Origin: Mycobacterium heckeshornense
GTDB lineage: Bacteria; Actinomycetota; Actinomycetes; Mycobacteriales; Mycobacteriaceae
Assembly: GCF_016592155.1 (NCBI RefSeq)
Contig: NZ_AP024237.1
Span: 2,666,001 to 2,730,000, forward strand
DNA: 64,000 nucleotides
Reading direction: 5' to 3'
Part shown: in pieces, positions 45,644-55,449 of the stretch
Numbering within the stretch: position 1 is the stretch's first letter
How the letters are laid out: the number at the start of each line of letters is the position of its first letter
The notes under the pieces: model-generated
What the model was told of the DNA's origin: nothing
Database searches by the model: none
Seen by the model: the letters and a program-made list of their open reading frames with translations, nothing else
Position numbers and translations under genes: made by a program

Positions 45644-47896
45644 CTAGGTAAGCGGGTAACCCAGCCGCTCGGCGAGCTTGTGCAGCAAGTCGATCGCGGC
45701 GTCGGCGATCACCGTGCCGGGCGGGAAGATCGCGGTAGCGCCGGCGGCGTACAGTGCGTCGAAGTCGCCGGGGGGGATCACGCCGCCCACGACGATCATG
45801 ATGTCGGGCCGACCCACCTCACGCAGCGCATCGCGCAGCGCGGGCACCAGGGTGAGGTGACCGGCGGCAAGTGACGAGACCCCGACGATGTGCACGTCGT
45901 TGTCGGCGGCCTGCCGGGCCACTTCCTCGGGAGTGGAGAACAGCGCTCCGACGTCGACGTCGAATCCGATGTCGGCGAATGCCGTGGCGATCACCTTCTG
46001 GCCGCGGTCGTGGCCGTCCTGACCCATCTTCGCCACAAGAATGCGTGGCCGGCGGCCATCGGCCTCGGCGAATTTCGCGACAAGCTCGGTCGCTCTGGAG
46101 ATGCTGCTCACCGTTCCGGCCTCATCACGGTAGACCCCGGCGATCGTACGAATTTCGGCCTGATGACGTCCGTAGACCTTTTCGAGTGCGTCGGAGATCT
46201 CCCCTACTGTTGCCTTGGCTCGTGCGGCGTTGATTGACAGCGCCAACAGGTTGTTGCCGAGCCCGTCCGGGCCCGCTTTGCCGTGCGCGGCGGCGGCGCG
46301 GGTCAATTCCGTCAGCGCTTTTTCCACCGCCTCCTGGTCCCGATTCGCCCGCAGCTCTTGGAGTTTGGCCAGCTGCTCGGCACGCACCCGGGTGTTGTCA
46401 ACCTTGAGCACCTCGATCTCGTGGTCCTCGTCGACCCGATACTTGTTGACACCGATGACTGTCTGACGCCCGGAGTCGATGCGGGCCTGGGTACGCGCGG
46501 CGGCTTCTTCTATGCGGAGCTTGGGGATACCGTCGCTGATGGCCTGGGCCATGCCACCGTGCTCGGCGACCTCGCGCAGGTGTGCGCGAGCCTTGGTGGC
46601 GAGCTGATGTGTCAGCCACTCCACGTAGTACGACCCGCCCCAAGGGTCGATCGGCCGCGTGGTGCCCGATTCCTGCTGCAACACCAGTTGGGTGTTGCGG
46701 GCGATCCGCGCCGAAAAATCGGTGGGCAGCGCCAGCGCCTCGTCCAGCGCGTTGGTGTGTAGCGACTGAGTGTGACCCTGGGTGGCGGCCATTGCCTCAA
46801 TACAGGTCCGGGTCACATTGTTGAATGGGTCCTGTGCGGTCAGCGACCACCCGGACGTCTGCGAATGGGTGCGCAGCGACAGCGATTTGGGATTCTTCGG
46901 GTTGAACTGGGCGACCAGCTCACTCCACAGCAGCCGCCCCGCCCGCAGCTTGGCGACCTCCATGAAGAAGTTCATTCCGATACCCCAGAAGAACGACAAC
47001 CGCGGCGCGAACTGGTCGATGTGCAAGCCGGCGTCCAGGCCCGCCTTGATGTACTCCACCCCGTCGGCAAGCGTGTAGGCCAACTCCAAATCCGCTGTCG
47101 CACCGGCTTCTTGGATGTGGTAGCCGGAAATCGAGATTGAGTTGAACTTCGGCATCTTGGCACTGGTGTAGGCGAAGATGTCGGAGATGATCCGCATCGA
47201 CGGCTTGGGCGGATAGATGTAGGTGTTGCGGACCATGAACTCTTTGAGAATGTCGTTCTGGATGGTGCCGGCGAGCTTCTCCGGCGGCACGCCCTGCTCC
47301 TCGGCGGCCACCACATAAAGTGCCAGAATCGGCAGCACCGCGCCGTTCATGGTCATCGACACGCTGACCGATCCCAAATCGATTCCGTCGAACAACTGCC
47401 GCATGTCGAGAATGGAATCGATTGCTACACCGGCCATTCCGACGTCCCCCTGGACCCGGGGATGGTCGGAGTCATAGCCCCGGTGCGTGGCCAGGTCGAA
47501 CGCCACCGACAGGCCTTTCTGCCCGGCGGCCAGGTTGCGGCGGTAGAAAGCGTTGGATTCGGCTGCGGTGGAGAATCCGGCGTATTGACGGATGGTCCAC
47601 GGCTGGTTGACGTACATGGTCGGATAGGGGCCGCGGACGTAGGGCGGCTCGCCCGGGAAGCTGTCCAACAGATAGCCTTCGCTGACCGCGGCATCGCGGT
47701 CAGCGGCGATGTAAACCGGTTTGACGACAATGCCTTCCGGTGTGTGCCACTCCAACTGCTCGGGGGTGTACCCATGTGCCGACGCAGCTGCGGTGACGTG
47801 CTTTTCCACGGCCGACTCGGTGACCGGCTCGCCGGTGATGTCGCCGTGCAGCGGGACATCGGCGAAGCTGCCGATAATCGAGGTGCTCGCGGTCAT
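45644..47896 (-). CDS. mutB: methylmalonyl-CoA mutase large (alpha) subunit MutB
   Basis: Interconverts methylmalonyl-CoA and succinyl-CoA with adenosylcobalamin, disposing of propionyl-CoA from cholesterol and odd-chain fatty acids. 750 residues, the length I recall for Mtb MutB (Rv1493). N-terminal substrate barrel: [27 protein letters not shown] and [22 protein letters not shown]. The C-terminal B12 domain has the cobalt-ligand motif DGHDRGQKV (D-x-H-x-x-G) near residue 626. It starts 2 bp after mutA. Confidence 0.97.
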   Translation of the reverse strand: MTASTSIIGSFADVPLHGDITGEPVTESAVEKHVTAAASAHGYTPEQLEWHTPEGIVVKPVYIAADRDAAVSEGYLLDSFPGEPPYVRGPYPTMYVNQPWTIRQYAGFSTAAESNAFYRRNLAAGQKGLSVAFDLATHRGYDSDHPRVQGDVGMAGVAIDSILDMRQLFDGIDLGSVSVSMTMNGAVLPILALYVVAAEEQGVPPEKLAGTIQNDILKEFMVRNTYIYPPKPSMRIISDIFAYTSAKMPKFNSISISGYHIQEAGATADLELAYTLADGVEYIKAGLDAGLHIDQFAPRLSFFWGIGMNFFMEVAKLRAGRLLWSELVAQFNPKNPKSLSLRTHSQTSGWSLTAQDPFNNVTRTCIEAMAATQGHTQSLHTNALDEALALPTDFSARIARNTQLVLQQESGTTRPIDPWGGSYYVEWLTHQLATKARAHLREVAEHGGMAQAISDGIPKLRIEEAAARTQARIDSGRQTVIGVNKYRVDEDHEIEVLKVDNTRVRAEQLAKLQELRANRDQEAVEKALTELTRAAAAHGKAGPDGLGNNLLALSINAARAKATVGEISDALEKVYGRHQAEIRTIAGVYRDEAGTVSSISRATELVAKFAEADGRRPRILVAKMGQDGHDRGQKVIATAFADIGFDVDVGALFSTPEEVARQAADNDVHIVGVSSLAAGHLTLVPALRDALREVGRPDIMIVVGGVIPPGDFDALYAAGATAIFPPGTVIADAAIDLLHKLAERLGYPLT

Positions 47897-47898
47897 CG

Positions 47899-49743
47899 CT
47901 AGGCCCCCAATCGGGTGAGCAGATTCGACAGGGCTTCCACCGCATTGATTTTGGCGGTCAGGTACTCGTCAGGCAGATATTCGGCATCGTGCAGCGCCGT
48001 TTTCGGCCCGGCGAGGTAAACCCGCTCTACCCCGGCGCCGCGCGCCGCCCTGACCACGTCGGCGGCGTCGTCGTTGTAGCGCTTGTCGGTGCCACAGACC
48101 ACCACGGCTTTCGTGGTCCCCGCGTTGGACACCGCCTGCGCGACACCGGCGGCGTCGACCGGCCCGGGGTTGATCGCCTCGATGCCTCCGGACGCCAGCA
48201 GGTTGGTCACGAACGTGGCGCGCACGTTGTGCTCAGCTAGCGGGCCCAGCGGCAGCAGCAGCACAGATGGTCGTCGCCCGGTCGACTCCAGGTAAGCGTC
48301 GGAACGGTCCCGCAATGCTTCGAACTGTGCGGCATAACGTTGCACCGTGGATGTCGAATCAGTATGCGGCAGAGGCGGTTCGGCGAGGTTCGGGTATTCG
48401 TTCACCCCGGTCACGGCGGTGCGGCGGTGCGCGATGTCGTCGATGCGCCGCGCGGCCACCTGGGCGATCTGATCGCTCAGGTAGTCGCGGGCCTCGACGA
48501 AGCCGCCGCGTGCTTCGATGTCCTGGAAGTGCCGCCAGGCCTGCTGGGCCAGCTGTTCGGTGAGGTCCTCGACGTACCAGGAGCCGCCAGCGGGGTCCAG
48601 GACGCGGCCGACGTGCGATTCCTCCAACAACAGCAGCTGGGTGTTGCGGGCGATACGGCGCGAGAAGTCCTTCGGCATGCCCGGATAACCCGCTGGGATC
48701 ACCGCGTCGAACGGCAATACCCGCACGGTGTCGGCGCCGCCCACGCCTGCGCCGAACGCGGCCAGCGTGGTGCGCAGCATGTTCACCCAGGGATCGCGCT
48801 GGGTCATCATCGGCAGTGATGTTTCAGCGTGCAGAACCGCCGTCCCGCTGTCTGGTTCGCCGAGCACTTCGGCCACCCGCGCCCACAGTTGTCGCGCCGC
48901 GCGCATCTTCGCGATTGTCATGAACTGGTCATCGTCGGCGGCAAGACGAAAACTTATCTGTCGCTGGGCATTTGCGATCGCGATTCCGGCTCCGCAAAGC
49001 GCCCGCAGATAGCTGACCGCGGCGGCGACGCTGCCGGCGAGCTCCCAGGCGGAGTTGGCGCCCCGGTTGTGGAAAGCGGGTCCGTCGACGGTTACGGCCC
49101 GCACCCCGCGCGCGTCAGCTATGCGCGCCGCGATCGCGACCACGTCGTCGATCGAAGGCGCCGGACGCTGACTCAGTGGTGCGGTGAGCGGGTCGGCGCC
49201 GAGGTCGACCGATAACGTGGCCCGCTTGTCGTCGTCCAGCTCCTCGATCAGCGCCAGCATGGTATTGGCGGCCGCTGGGTAGTCGGCGCCGGCGTCCACA
49301 ATGACCGGCACCAGATCCAGGTACACGCCGGCGAGCAGGCGGTCAAGCCGGGCCGGTGCCACACCGGACTGGCCCACCTGCAGCACCAGCGCGCTCACCC
49401 CGTCGCTCAGCGCGGCCAGCAGCGCCGCATTGTCCTCGGCGCCACTGGCGGGGAACACTTCGGCGACTTTCCAGCCGACATTGACGTCGCGGTAGGCGTC
49501 GGCGCCGCGCACATAGGGGAACTCGCCCGGCAGCGGCCGCTCCGGAAGCGCGTCAAGCGCGGTGTACAGCGCGCGGATCGCGAACCCTTCATAGGTGGGA
49601 GTGTCCAGCAGCCGCTCCGGCTCCTCGCCGAGCTGGTCGGCCGGAGGGCGGGCGCTCTTCGCCAGCACCTCGGCCACCGCGGTGCGCCACCGGGCACGCG
49701 CCTGCGCCAGATCGACCGGCTTAACGGACACATCGACTGACAC
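47899..49743 (-). CDS. mutA: methylmalonyl-CoA mutase small (beta) subunit MutA
   Basis: 614 residues; the non-catalytic partner of MutB in the heterodimeric actinobacterial mutase. It keeps the barrel ([44 protein letters not shown]) but its C-terminal B12-like domain lacks the D-x-H-x-x-G cobalt ligand. The equivalent region reads [17 protein letters not shown], as expected for the small subunit. First gene of mutA-mutB-meaB; divergent from the TVP38-type gene over 155 bp without visible structure. Confidence 0.96.
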   Translation of the reverse strand: MSVDVSVKPVDLAQARARWRTAVAEVLAKSARPPADQLGEEPERLLDTPTYEGFAIRALYTALDALPERPLPGEFPYVRGADAYRDVNVGWKVAEVFPASGAEDNAALLAALSDGVSALVLQVGQSGVAPARLDRLLAGVYLDLVPVIVDAGADYPAAANTMLALIEELDDDKRATLSVDLGADPLTAPLSQRPAPSIDDVVAIAARIADARGVRAVTVDGPAFHNRGANSAWELAGSVAAAVSYLRALCGAGIAIANAQRQISFRLAADDDQFMTIAKMRAARQLWARVAEVLGEPDSGTAVLHAETSLPMMTQRDPWVNMLRTTLAAFGAGVGGADTVRVLPFDAVIPAGYPGMPKDFSRRIARNTQLLLLEESHVGRVLDPAGGSWYVEDLTEQLAQQAWRHFQDIEARGGFVEARDYLSDQIAQVAARRIDDIAHRRTAVTGVNEYPNLAEPPLPHTDSTSTVQRYAAQFEALRDRSDAYLESTGRRPSVLLLPLGPLAEHNVRATFVTNLLASGGIEAINPGPVDAAGVAQAVSNAGTTKAVVVCGTDKRYNDDAADVVRAARGAGVERVYLAGPKTALHDAEYLPDEYLTAKINAVEALSNLLTRLGA

Positions 49744-49898
49744 CGGCGGCTCCCGTTATCGCAGCATGTGGCGGCATAGGTTCGATTGCCAGGCTAATTG
49801 ATTGCCGTCGAGGCGCCAGAGCCGAGGTGCGCTCAGCCGGGCGGACCACCGGGCACGGGACACGACGCGTTTACCCAACACCCGTAGCCTGGGACATC

Positions 49899-50648
49899 GT
49901 GACGGTTCCCGCCACCAGCAAGGCCCGCGACATCCTGCGTGGCGTCACGTCCGCGGTGGTTGCGACCGCGCGTCAAGTGCCCCGGCGGCGACTCGGCGTG
50001 GCAGCGACAGCAGTCGCGGTTCTGGTCGTGGTGGTGCTGCTGGTTCCGATTCCCACCGCAGTGCAGCTGCGGGACTGGGCGACATCGGTGGGGCCCTGGT
50101 TTCCGCTGGCTTTCCTGGGCGCGCACATCGTCGTGACGGCGCTACCGTTTCCCCGGACGGCATTTACCCTGGCCGCCGGCCTGTTGTTCGGGCCGTTGCT
50201 CGGGATCCTGATCGCGGTGCTGGCCAGCACCGCCAGCGCGGTAATCGCGCTGGTGCTGGTGCGGGTGGCCGGTCTGCAGCTGAGCCGTCTGGTACGCCAC
50301 CGGGCCATCGATACCGTCGACGAACGGCTGCGGGACCGCGGCTGGCCGACGATCCTTTCGCTGCGACTGATCCCGGCGGTGCCGTTCTCGGTGCTCAACT
50401 ACGCCGCCGGGGCCTCGGCCGTGCGGTTGTGGCCCTACACGTTGGCCACCCTGGTCGGCACCGCACCGGGGACGGCCGCCGTGGTGGTTCTCGGCGATGC
50501 GCTGACCGGTCATGTCAGCCCGTTGCTGGTGTTGGTGTCGCTGTGCACCGGTGCCGTCGGCTTTGCCGTGCTGGTCTACGAGATCCGCCAGCATCGGCGG
50601 CGAGCCGCCGGCGCGCACGACTCGGTGGGGCCGATGGTTAGGCGGTGA
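49899..50648 (+). CDS. TVP38/TMEM64 (SNARE-associated) membrane protein (Rv1491c-type)
   Basis: About 249 residues from the GTG at 49899 (VTVPATSKARDIL). Several hydrophobic helices; the family block is LPFPRTAFTLAAGLLFGPLLGILIAVLAST (near residues 85-115), followed by RLRDRGWPTILSLRLIPAVPFSVLNYAAGAS and the glycine turn YTLATLVGTAPGTAAVVVLGD. DedA-like members are flippases or transporters of phospholipid-type molecules; the substrate here is unknown. Homologue of Rv1491c by position and length. It converges with the sensor kinase, overlapping 11 bp. Confidence 0.87.
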   Translation: MTVPATSKARDILRGVTSAVVATARQVPRRRLGVAATAVAVLVVVVLLVPIPTAVQLRDWATSVGPWFPLAFLGAHIVVTALPFPRTAFTLAAGLLFGPLLGILIAVLASTASAVIALVLVRVAGLQLSRLVRHRAIDTVDERLRDRGWPTILSLRLIPAVPFSVLNYAAGASAVRLWPYTLATLVGTAPGTAAVVVLGDALTGHVSPLLVLVSLCTGAVGFAVLVYEIRQHRRRAAGAHDSVGPMVRR

Positions 50649-52071
50649 GGGGCTCGTCGGCGTTGCTGGGCAAGCTGAGCCGGAATTGAGCGCCGCCGTC
50701 GTGAGATAGGCATGTCAGTTCGCCCCCGTGGGCGCGGGCGAGGGCCCGCGCGATCGGCAGGCCCAGGCCGGCGCCGCCGTGGTCGCGGGCCCGTCCGGCG
50801 TCCAGGCGGACCAGCCGTTCGAAGATGCGCTCGCGCTCCTGGTCGGGAATGCCCGGGCCGGTGTCGGTGACCGTGACCTCGGCGTGGTGCTCACGGTGCT
50901 GCAGGTCGATGGTGATTTGGCCGCCGCCCGGGGTGTGCCGTCGCGCGTTGTCGAGCAGGTTGGACAAGATCTGGGCCACCCGGGTCGGGTCGACTCGGAG
51001 CGGCAACGTGGTGACCCCGGTGCGGGTGACGGTCAGTTGCGGCGCCAGCATCGCGGTACGGTCGGCTTCGGCGTCGACGATCCTGGCCAGGTCGCAGCCT
51101 TGAAGGTCCAGCGGCAACCCCGCGTCGATGCGGCTCAAGTCGAGCATGTCGGCGACCAGGCGGGCCGCTCGGCGGGCGTCCGACAGCAACAGACTTGCGC
51201 GACGGTACTGGCGGCGCGCAGCCGCGTCGGACCGGTGCCGGCCGGCGTTGCTGACGAGTTGCTCGGCGGCGGCCTGGATCCCGGCCATCGGGGTGCGAAG
51301 TTCATGCGCGGCGTCGACGAGGAATCGCCGGGTCGCGGTCTCGGCGCGCTGCGCAGCTTCCGCAGCGCGCCGCGCGCGGTGTTCGGAGGCTTCCAGTGCA
51401 TCGAGCATATCGTCGAAAGCGCTTGCAGCACAGCCTAACTCAGTATGAGGACGGTCTGGTCGCAGTCGTCTGCCCCGGTCACCGGTTGTGATGCTTTTCG
51501 CCACCTGGGTCAGCCGCTCCAGCGGTCGCAACGCCGCGCGGCTCGCCGCGACAAACAACAGGGCCGCGATCGCGACCGTGGCCAGACCAGCCCCGATTAT
51601 CAGTCGGCGCAGCTGGCTCCTCATTTGTGTGGTCTGCGTGGTGTCGGCGACCAGGATCACCCGGCCACCGGTGGGCAGCGGGTGCACCAGGGCGGTAGCG
51701 GTCGCATCCGGCGGTGGCGGGGGCGGTGGCGCCGGAGCCCACGGCGGTGGCGGGACGAGCGGGCCGGCAGTGGTGTCTGGGCTGATCGCCGCATCACCGT
51801 AGGTGGCGCCGTCGGCGGTGATCACCAGCGCCCGCACGCTGCCGCCGTTGAGTTCGGCGGCCAGTTGGGCCGGTGCAGTACCGCCAGCGGCGAGCGCGTC
51901 CGCACGCGACGTGGCGGCAAGCAGCTGGTCATGCAGGTTGCGGCGGGCTTGTGCTCCCACGCTCACGTCGATGACCGCCCCCAGCAGCAGCAAGAGCACC
52001 GCCAGCAACCCGACCACGATCACGGTCACCCGACGCTGCAGCGACGGGGTCGGCGTGGCGGCCGACGTCAT
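50638..52071 (-). CDS. two-component sensor histidine kinase
   Basis: 477 residues. Membrane helix 1 (VTVIVVGLLAVLLLLLGAVI) and helix 2 (RRLIIGAGLATVAIAALLFVA) bound an outside sensor loop of about 110 residues containing a long Pro run ([19 protein letters not shown]). A HAMP segment follows, then the H-box FLVDAAHELRTPMAG (phospho-His near residue 252), N-box LSNLLDNARRHTP, and G-boxes TDTGPGIP and GGAGLGLPIARALA. Starts with ATGA overlap to the response regulator. I do not recognise which Mtb system it corresponds to; the stimulus is unknown. Confidence 0.92.
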   Translation of the reverse strand: MTSAATPTPSLQRRVTVIVVGLLAVLLLLLGAVIDVSVGAQARRNLHDQLLAATSRADALAAGGTAPAQLAAELNGGSVRALVITADGATYGDAAISPDTTAGPLVPPPPWAPAPPPPPPPDATATALVHPLPTGGRVILVADTTQTTQMRSQLRRLIIGAGLATVAIAALLFVAASRAALRPLERLTQVAKSITTGDRGRRLRPDRPHTELGCAASAFDDMLDALEASEHRARRAAEAAQRAETATRRFLVDAAHELRTPMAGIQAAAEQLVSNAGRHRSDAAARRQYRRASLLLSDARRAARLVADMLDLSRIDAGLPLDLQGCDLARIVDAEADRTAMLAPQLTVTRTGVTTLPLRVDPTRVAQILSNLLDNARRHTPGGGQITIDLQHREHHAEVTVTDTGPGIPDQERERIFERLVRLDAGRARDHGGAGLGLPIARALARAHGGELTCLSHDGGAQFRLSLPSNADEPLTA

Positions 52072-52814
52072 GAGCGCCGCGGTTGCAGGCGGTAGCCGAT
52101 ACCGCGAACGGTGTGCAAAATTCGGGGCCCGTGCGCCTCGAGCTTGCGGCGCAGCCCGCTGACATGGACCTGCACCAGGTTGGCGTCGTAGGCGTCATAG
52201 CCCCACACCGCGGTGAGGATCTGGGCCGCGCTGACGATCCGGCCGCGCTGCTCGATGAGAAAGGCCAGCAGCCGTAGCTCGGTGGCGGTCAGATCCAGCC
52301 GGTGGCCGCCGCGCGCGGCCACTCCGGCGTCGATATCCACCAACAGGTCGCCCGCTTGCACCGCCGCGGGCAGCCGGCCCCGGCGGCGCAGCACCGCCCC
52401 CACCCGCGATACCAGTTCGGCCAGCTCGAAAGGTTTGACCACGTAATCGTCGGCGCCACCGTCGAGACCGCGCAACCGGTCGGGCAGGCCGTCACGGGCG
52501 GTGATCATCACGATCCCGACGTCGCCCCAGGCGAGCGCGACGTCTATCAGGCTGAACCCGTCTCGGCCGCCCGGCAGCATCACGTCAAGCACCACCAGGT
52601 CTGGCCGGAAGCCGTCGAGCACGTCTTCGAGGTTCTCGCCGTCGGAGCGGGTATCGGTGTGGTAACCGGCATCGGCCAGCGCCTCACTGACCATTTCCCG
52701 AATGGTCTCGGAGTCCTCGACCACCAGCACCCGCGGCGCGCCCACGCTGAACTGGTCGTCCTTTCGGGCAACCGCGCGCCTCTCCTGGCGGCCGGTGCCG
52801 CGGCGATCGGTCAT
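52068..52814 (-). CDS. OmpR/PhoB-family response regulator
   Basis: 248 residues. The receiver domain (about 28-143) has the acidic pocket VVEDSE, the phospho-acceptor Asp in DLVVLDVMLPGG, the Thr switch in VMITARD and the Lys in VVKPFEL. The winged helix (about 155-245) ends ILTAVWGYDAYDANLVQVHVSGLRRKLE and TVRGIGYRLQ. A 25-residue basic extension precedes the receiver; a start nearer VGAPRVLVVED cannot be excluded. Operon with the kinase. GCCTTTCTGAGA-like sequences upstream could be autoregulatory but no clear repeat pair was found. Confidence 0.93.
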   Translation of the reverse strand: MTDRRGTGRQERRAVARKDDQFSVGAPRVLVVEDSETIREMVSEALADAGYHTDTRSDGENLEDVLDGFRPDLVVLDVMLPGGRDGFSLIDVALAWGDVGIVMITARDGLPDRLRGLDGGADDYVVKPFELAELVSRVGAVLRRRGRLPAAVQAGDLLVDIDAGVAARGGHRLDLTATELRLLAFLIEQRGRIVSAAQILTAVWGYDAYDANLVQVHVSGLRRKLEAHGPRILHTVRGIGYRLQPRRS

Positions 52815-52820
52815 AGTCCA

Positions 52821-53063
52821 TTAGTTAATGCAGCCTTTCTGAGACCAACCTGAAGAACGGGCGCGATACGTTTCTTCAGATTTGCGTCGAGTTCGCTGGC
52901 TACCGTCGTCGGCAACCACACCGGCCGACGGAGTGGCCGGGCTGCTGGTCGGAGCGGTCGGCGCCAGCGAGCTGATCACGCTCAGCGCGCCTGCACCCGA
53001 TTCGCCGGCCCGCGCCGCGACCGCCGCCACCGTGAGCCATGGCGGTGTCGTCGCGCGGATCAC
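52821..53063 (-). CDS. possible small protein coupled to the large Pro/Gly-rich gene
   Basis: An 80-residue frame starts with a GTG that overlaps the stop of the upstream large gene as GTGA, the classic coupling arrangement. It fills the 245-bp gap before the response regulator. The translation begins VIRATTPPWLTVAAVAARAG, has a Ser/Pro/Thr-rich middle and a basic polar tail ending SQKGCIN. Base use at third codon positions becomes less GC-rich toward the end, which argues against it. No family recognised; this could equally be promoter DNA of the response regulator. Confidence 0.3.
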   Translation of the reverse strand: MIRATTPPWLTVAAVAARAGESGAGALSVISSLAPTAPTSSPATPSAGVVADDGSQRTRRKSEETYRARSSGWSQKGCIN

Positions 53064-54685
53064 CGGCCCCCGTGGCGACCGCCGAATCCGCCGAATCCGC
53101 CACCGAACCCGCCGCCGTGGCCGCCGGCGCCAATCCCGCCGAGACCGCCGTGGTTCCCACCTATGCCGCCGCCGGGAAGCCATCCGCTCCCGCCGCGGTC
53201 GCCGCCCGGATGCCACCCGCGGCCGGGCGGCCATCCGCCGCCTGGCCACCCGCCCCGATCGTGGTCGCCACCGCCGGGCTGGAGCGGTGGATTGTGTGCT
53301 GGCGGATTGAAGATTGGCGGCAGGATCGGAATCGCCGGCGCGGGCAGCGGGATCGGCAACGGTGCAACCTGCACAGGTGCAGGTGGTGGAGCCGCGGGCG
53401 GGGGACCGGCCGGGACCGGTGCTCGCACCACGGGCGGTGGAGCCGGAGCCGCCGGAGGGGGTGTCGCCGCCACCGGCACCGGGACGGGCTGTGGAACGGC
53501 GGGCACCGGCGCGGGCACGGCGGCCTCGGGCGCCGGAGCCCCGGGGTGCTGCCCGGGGGCGGGAGCCGCGGGCGCGACCGCATCGGGGGCCGGTTGCGGT
53601 GCCTCGGGCACTGGCTGCCGCACGATGTTCGGCGGCGCCATGGGCGGGGCTTGCGACTCTGGCTTCGGCGCCTTCGGGGCCGCCGCGGGCGCCTCCTTCA
53701 CCGGAAAAATGAGGCCGGCGCCGACCCTGGGCTGCTGACTCACGGCTGGGCGAGCCCGGAGCCCCAACGAGATCACCAGCGCTGACACCCCCACGAAGAA
53801 GACCGTCATCACGCCCAAGGCCACCAGGAGCGGCTTGCGGCCGGGTTCGTCGGCGCGCAAACCTGCCTGGTCGTAGGTGTAGGGCAGGTCTTCGGCGGGG
53901 TCAGCACCTGCATCAGTGGGGTCGGCGCCGGCCGCAGACGGGTCGACCACCTCGGCGGTCGTCCAGTCGGGGACTTGTGAGTAGGCCACCGCCGCGGTCG
54001 AGGACACGAACAGCGGCGCATGCGCCGATGCCAACGCCGCGCCACGAGCGAGCGCGGTATCGGGCTCTTCGGGCACGGTCACCGGCAGCGTCGTCGCCGA
54101 GTCCAGGCACGGCTTGATCGACGTGATGTCAACGCCGGCACCGACCACAAAGACCCCATCGGGCGGCGATTCCAACGCGTCAAGCTGAGCTACCAGATCG
54201 GTCAACTCGATCACAGGATCGGCGCTGTGCACCGTTCGGCGGCGCACATCGACGATCGAGCCGTCGGCAGAGTCGACGATTGCCAGCGTCGCGGTCTCGG
54301 GTTCGAGAAACAGCAGCCCCGTATGCGCATAGCCCACAGCGCTGCCGACCGATTGGGCCAAAGCCGCCGCGGCCAAGAATGCCGACACCAACATGACGTT
54401 CTCGACCTTGTGGGCCGCCAGCGCATCCCGCAGGATCGCGGCCTCGACGGGGTCGGTCCAGGTGACCCCGGTTGACGCCAGGCGGTAATCACCCTCCGCC
54501 GCGCTCTCCCGGGTGCCCAGGATGGCCGCGATCACCCGCTCAGGCGCACCGAAGCTGGGCCAGTCCTCGGCAGCGGCCACCTCGAAGCCGTCTTCGTCGA
54601 CGGTGGCGCCGTCGGCGTTTTCCCCTTCGACCAGCACCAGGCGGACCGTCGTGGGCGCCATCGACACACCGAGGACGATGTCCAC
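53060..54685 (-). CDS. large mycobacterial protein: ATPase-like head, one TM, Pro-rich and Gly-rich tail
   Basis: 541 residues. Residues 1-215 (MDIVLGVSMAPTTVRLVLVEG; TGLLFLEPETATLAIVDSADGS; VFVVGAGVDI) look like the actin/Hsp70-like fold of DUF7159-type mycobacterial proteins such as Rv0312/Rv2264c. An acidic linker follows and then one membrane helix (LLVALGVMTVFFVGVSALVISLGL, about 283-306). Next come some 150 residues of Pro/Ala/Val repeats and finally a Gly/His/Trp-rich tail of about 70 residues after HNPPLQPGGG. A cytosolic head with an extracytoplasmic wall-spanning tail is inferred. Function unknown. Downstream genes are a small ORF and the two-component system. Confidence 0.75.
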   Translation of the reverse strand: MDIVLGVSMAPTTVRLVLVEGENADGATVDEDGFEVAAAEDWPSFGAPERVIAAILGTRESAAEGDYRLASTGVTWTDPVEAAILRDALAAHKVENVMLVSAFLAAAALAQSVGSAVGYAHTGLLFLEPETATLAIVDSADGSIVDVRRRTVHSADPVIELTDLVAQLDALESPPDGVFVVGAGVDITSIKPCLDSATTLPVTVPEEPDTALARGAALASAHAPLFVSSTAAVAYSQVPDWTTAEVVDPSAAGADPTDAGADPAEDLPYTYDQAGLRADEPGRKPLLVALGVMTVFFVGVSALVISLGLRARPAVSQQPRVGAGLIFPVKEAPAAAPKAPKPESQAPPMAPPNIVRQPVPEAPQPAPDAVAPAAPAPGQHPGAPAPEAAVPAPVPAVPQPVPVPVAATPPPAAPAPPPVVRAPVPAGPPPAAPPPAPVQVAPLPIPLPAPAIPILPPIFNPPAHNPPLQPGGGDHDRGGWPGGGWPPGRGWHPGGDRGGSGWLPGGGIGGNHGGLGGIGAGGHGGGFGGGFGGFGGRHGGR

Positions 54686-54817
54686 TGCTCCTCCACCAGC
54701 CTGGCCTGCGCGGCAATCCTTGCTACAACATAGAGTCGCTAATTATCAGCTTACCCACCTGACATCGTTCAGCGATACGCGTCGGCGCTCAGCACCTCGG
54801 ACACGAAAGGCACAACC

Positions 54818-55321
54818 ATGTGGGCCATAGAGCCATCATCGCGGCTTGCCGCCGTCGGCGCGAGACTGCTTCGTTCACGCTGGCTGATGCGCGCCCCGAT
54901 TTGGGTCTACAAGGCCCGTGCCGGGGCGGTGTTCGGCTCGCGGCTGCTCATGCTCGAACACATCGGCCGCCGGTCCGGTGTTCACCGCTACGTCGTCTTG
55001 GAAGTCGTCGATCACCCGACGTCCGACACCTACGTCGTCGCTTCCGGCTTCGGCGGCAACGCGCAGTGGTTCCGCAACATCCAGGCAAATCCGCGCGTGC
55101 GTGTCTGTGTCGGCAGTCGCGCCCCGAAACCCGCCAGGGCGCGGGTTCTCAGCCAACAGGAAGCCGACAACACGCTCGGCGTCTACATCGGTCGACACCC
55201 GCACGCCTGGGCCGCGTTGAGGCGCGTGCTCGAGAACACCTTGGAAAGACCGATCAGCCAGACCAACACGCCCCTGCCCATGGTCGAGTTTCGATTGGCC
55301 GCGAATCGGGCCGATGGCTGA
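54818..55321 (+). CDS. Ddn-family deazaflavin-dependent nitroreductase-like protein
   Basis: 167 residues. LLMLEHIGRRSGVHRYVVLEVV (residues 47-68) carries the basic F420-phosphate loop and GFGGNAQWFRNIQANPRVRV the family W-x-x-N-x-x-x-N-P. An amphipathic N-terminal helix (RLAAVGARLLRSRWLMRAPIWVYK) could bind the membrane, as in Ddn-type quinone reductases. The ATG at 54818 was chosen for a sensible N-terminus. Divergent from the large Pro/Gly-rich gene. A second member of the same family lies at 15353-15790. Confidence 0.87.
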   Translation: MWAIEPSSRLAAVGARLLRSRWLMRAPIWVYKARAGAVFGSRLLMLEHIGRRSGVHRYVVLEVVDHPTSDTYVVASGFGGNAQWFRNIQANPRVRVCVGSRAPKPARARVLSQQEADNTLGVYIGRHPHAWAALRRVLENTLERPISQTNTPLPMVEFRLAANRADG

Positions 55322-55449
55322 CCCTCGGTCGCAGCGGTGTGCCCGACCGCAACCATCGACCCGTGCACGTCGCCGCGCCGTCGGCGCGCGCGGCGGCCGG
55401 GGAGCGCCGCGCACGGTCTCGGGGAAATCGTGACCGCGCGTCGCGACAT

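Noticed and set aside
49744..49898. B12 riboswitch upstream of mutA
   Set aside because: No B12-box-like conserved sequence seen in the 155-bp gap.
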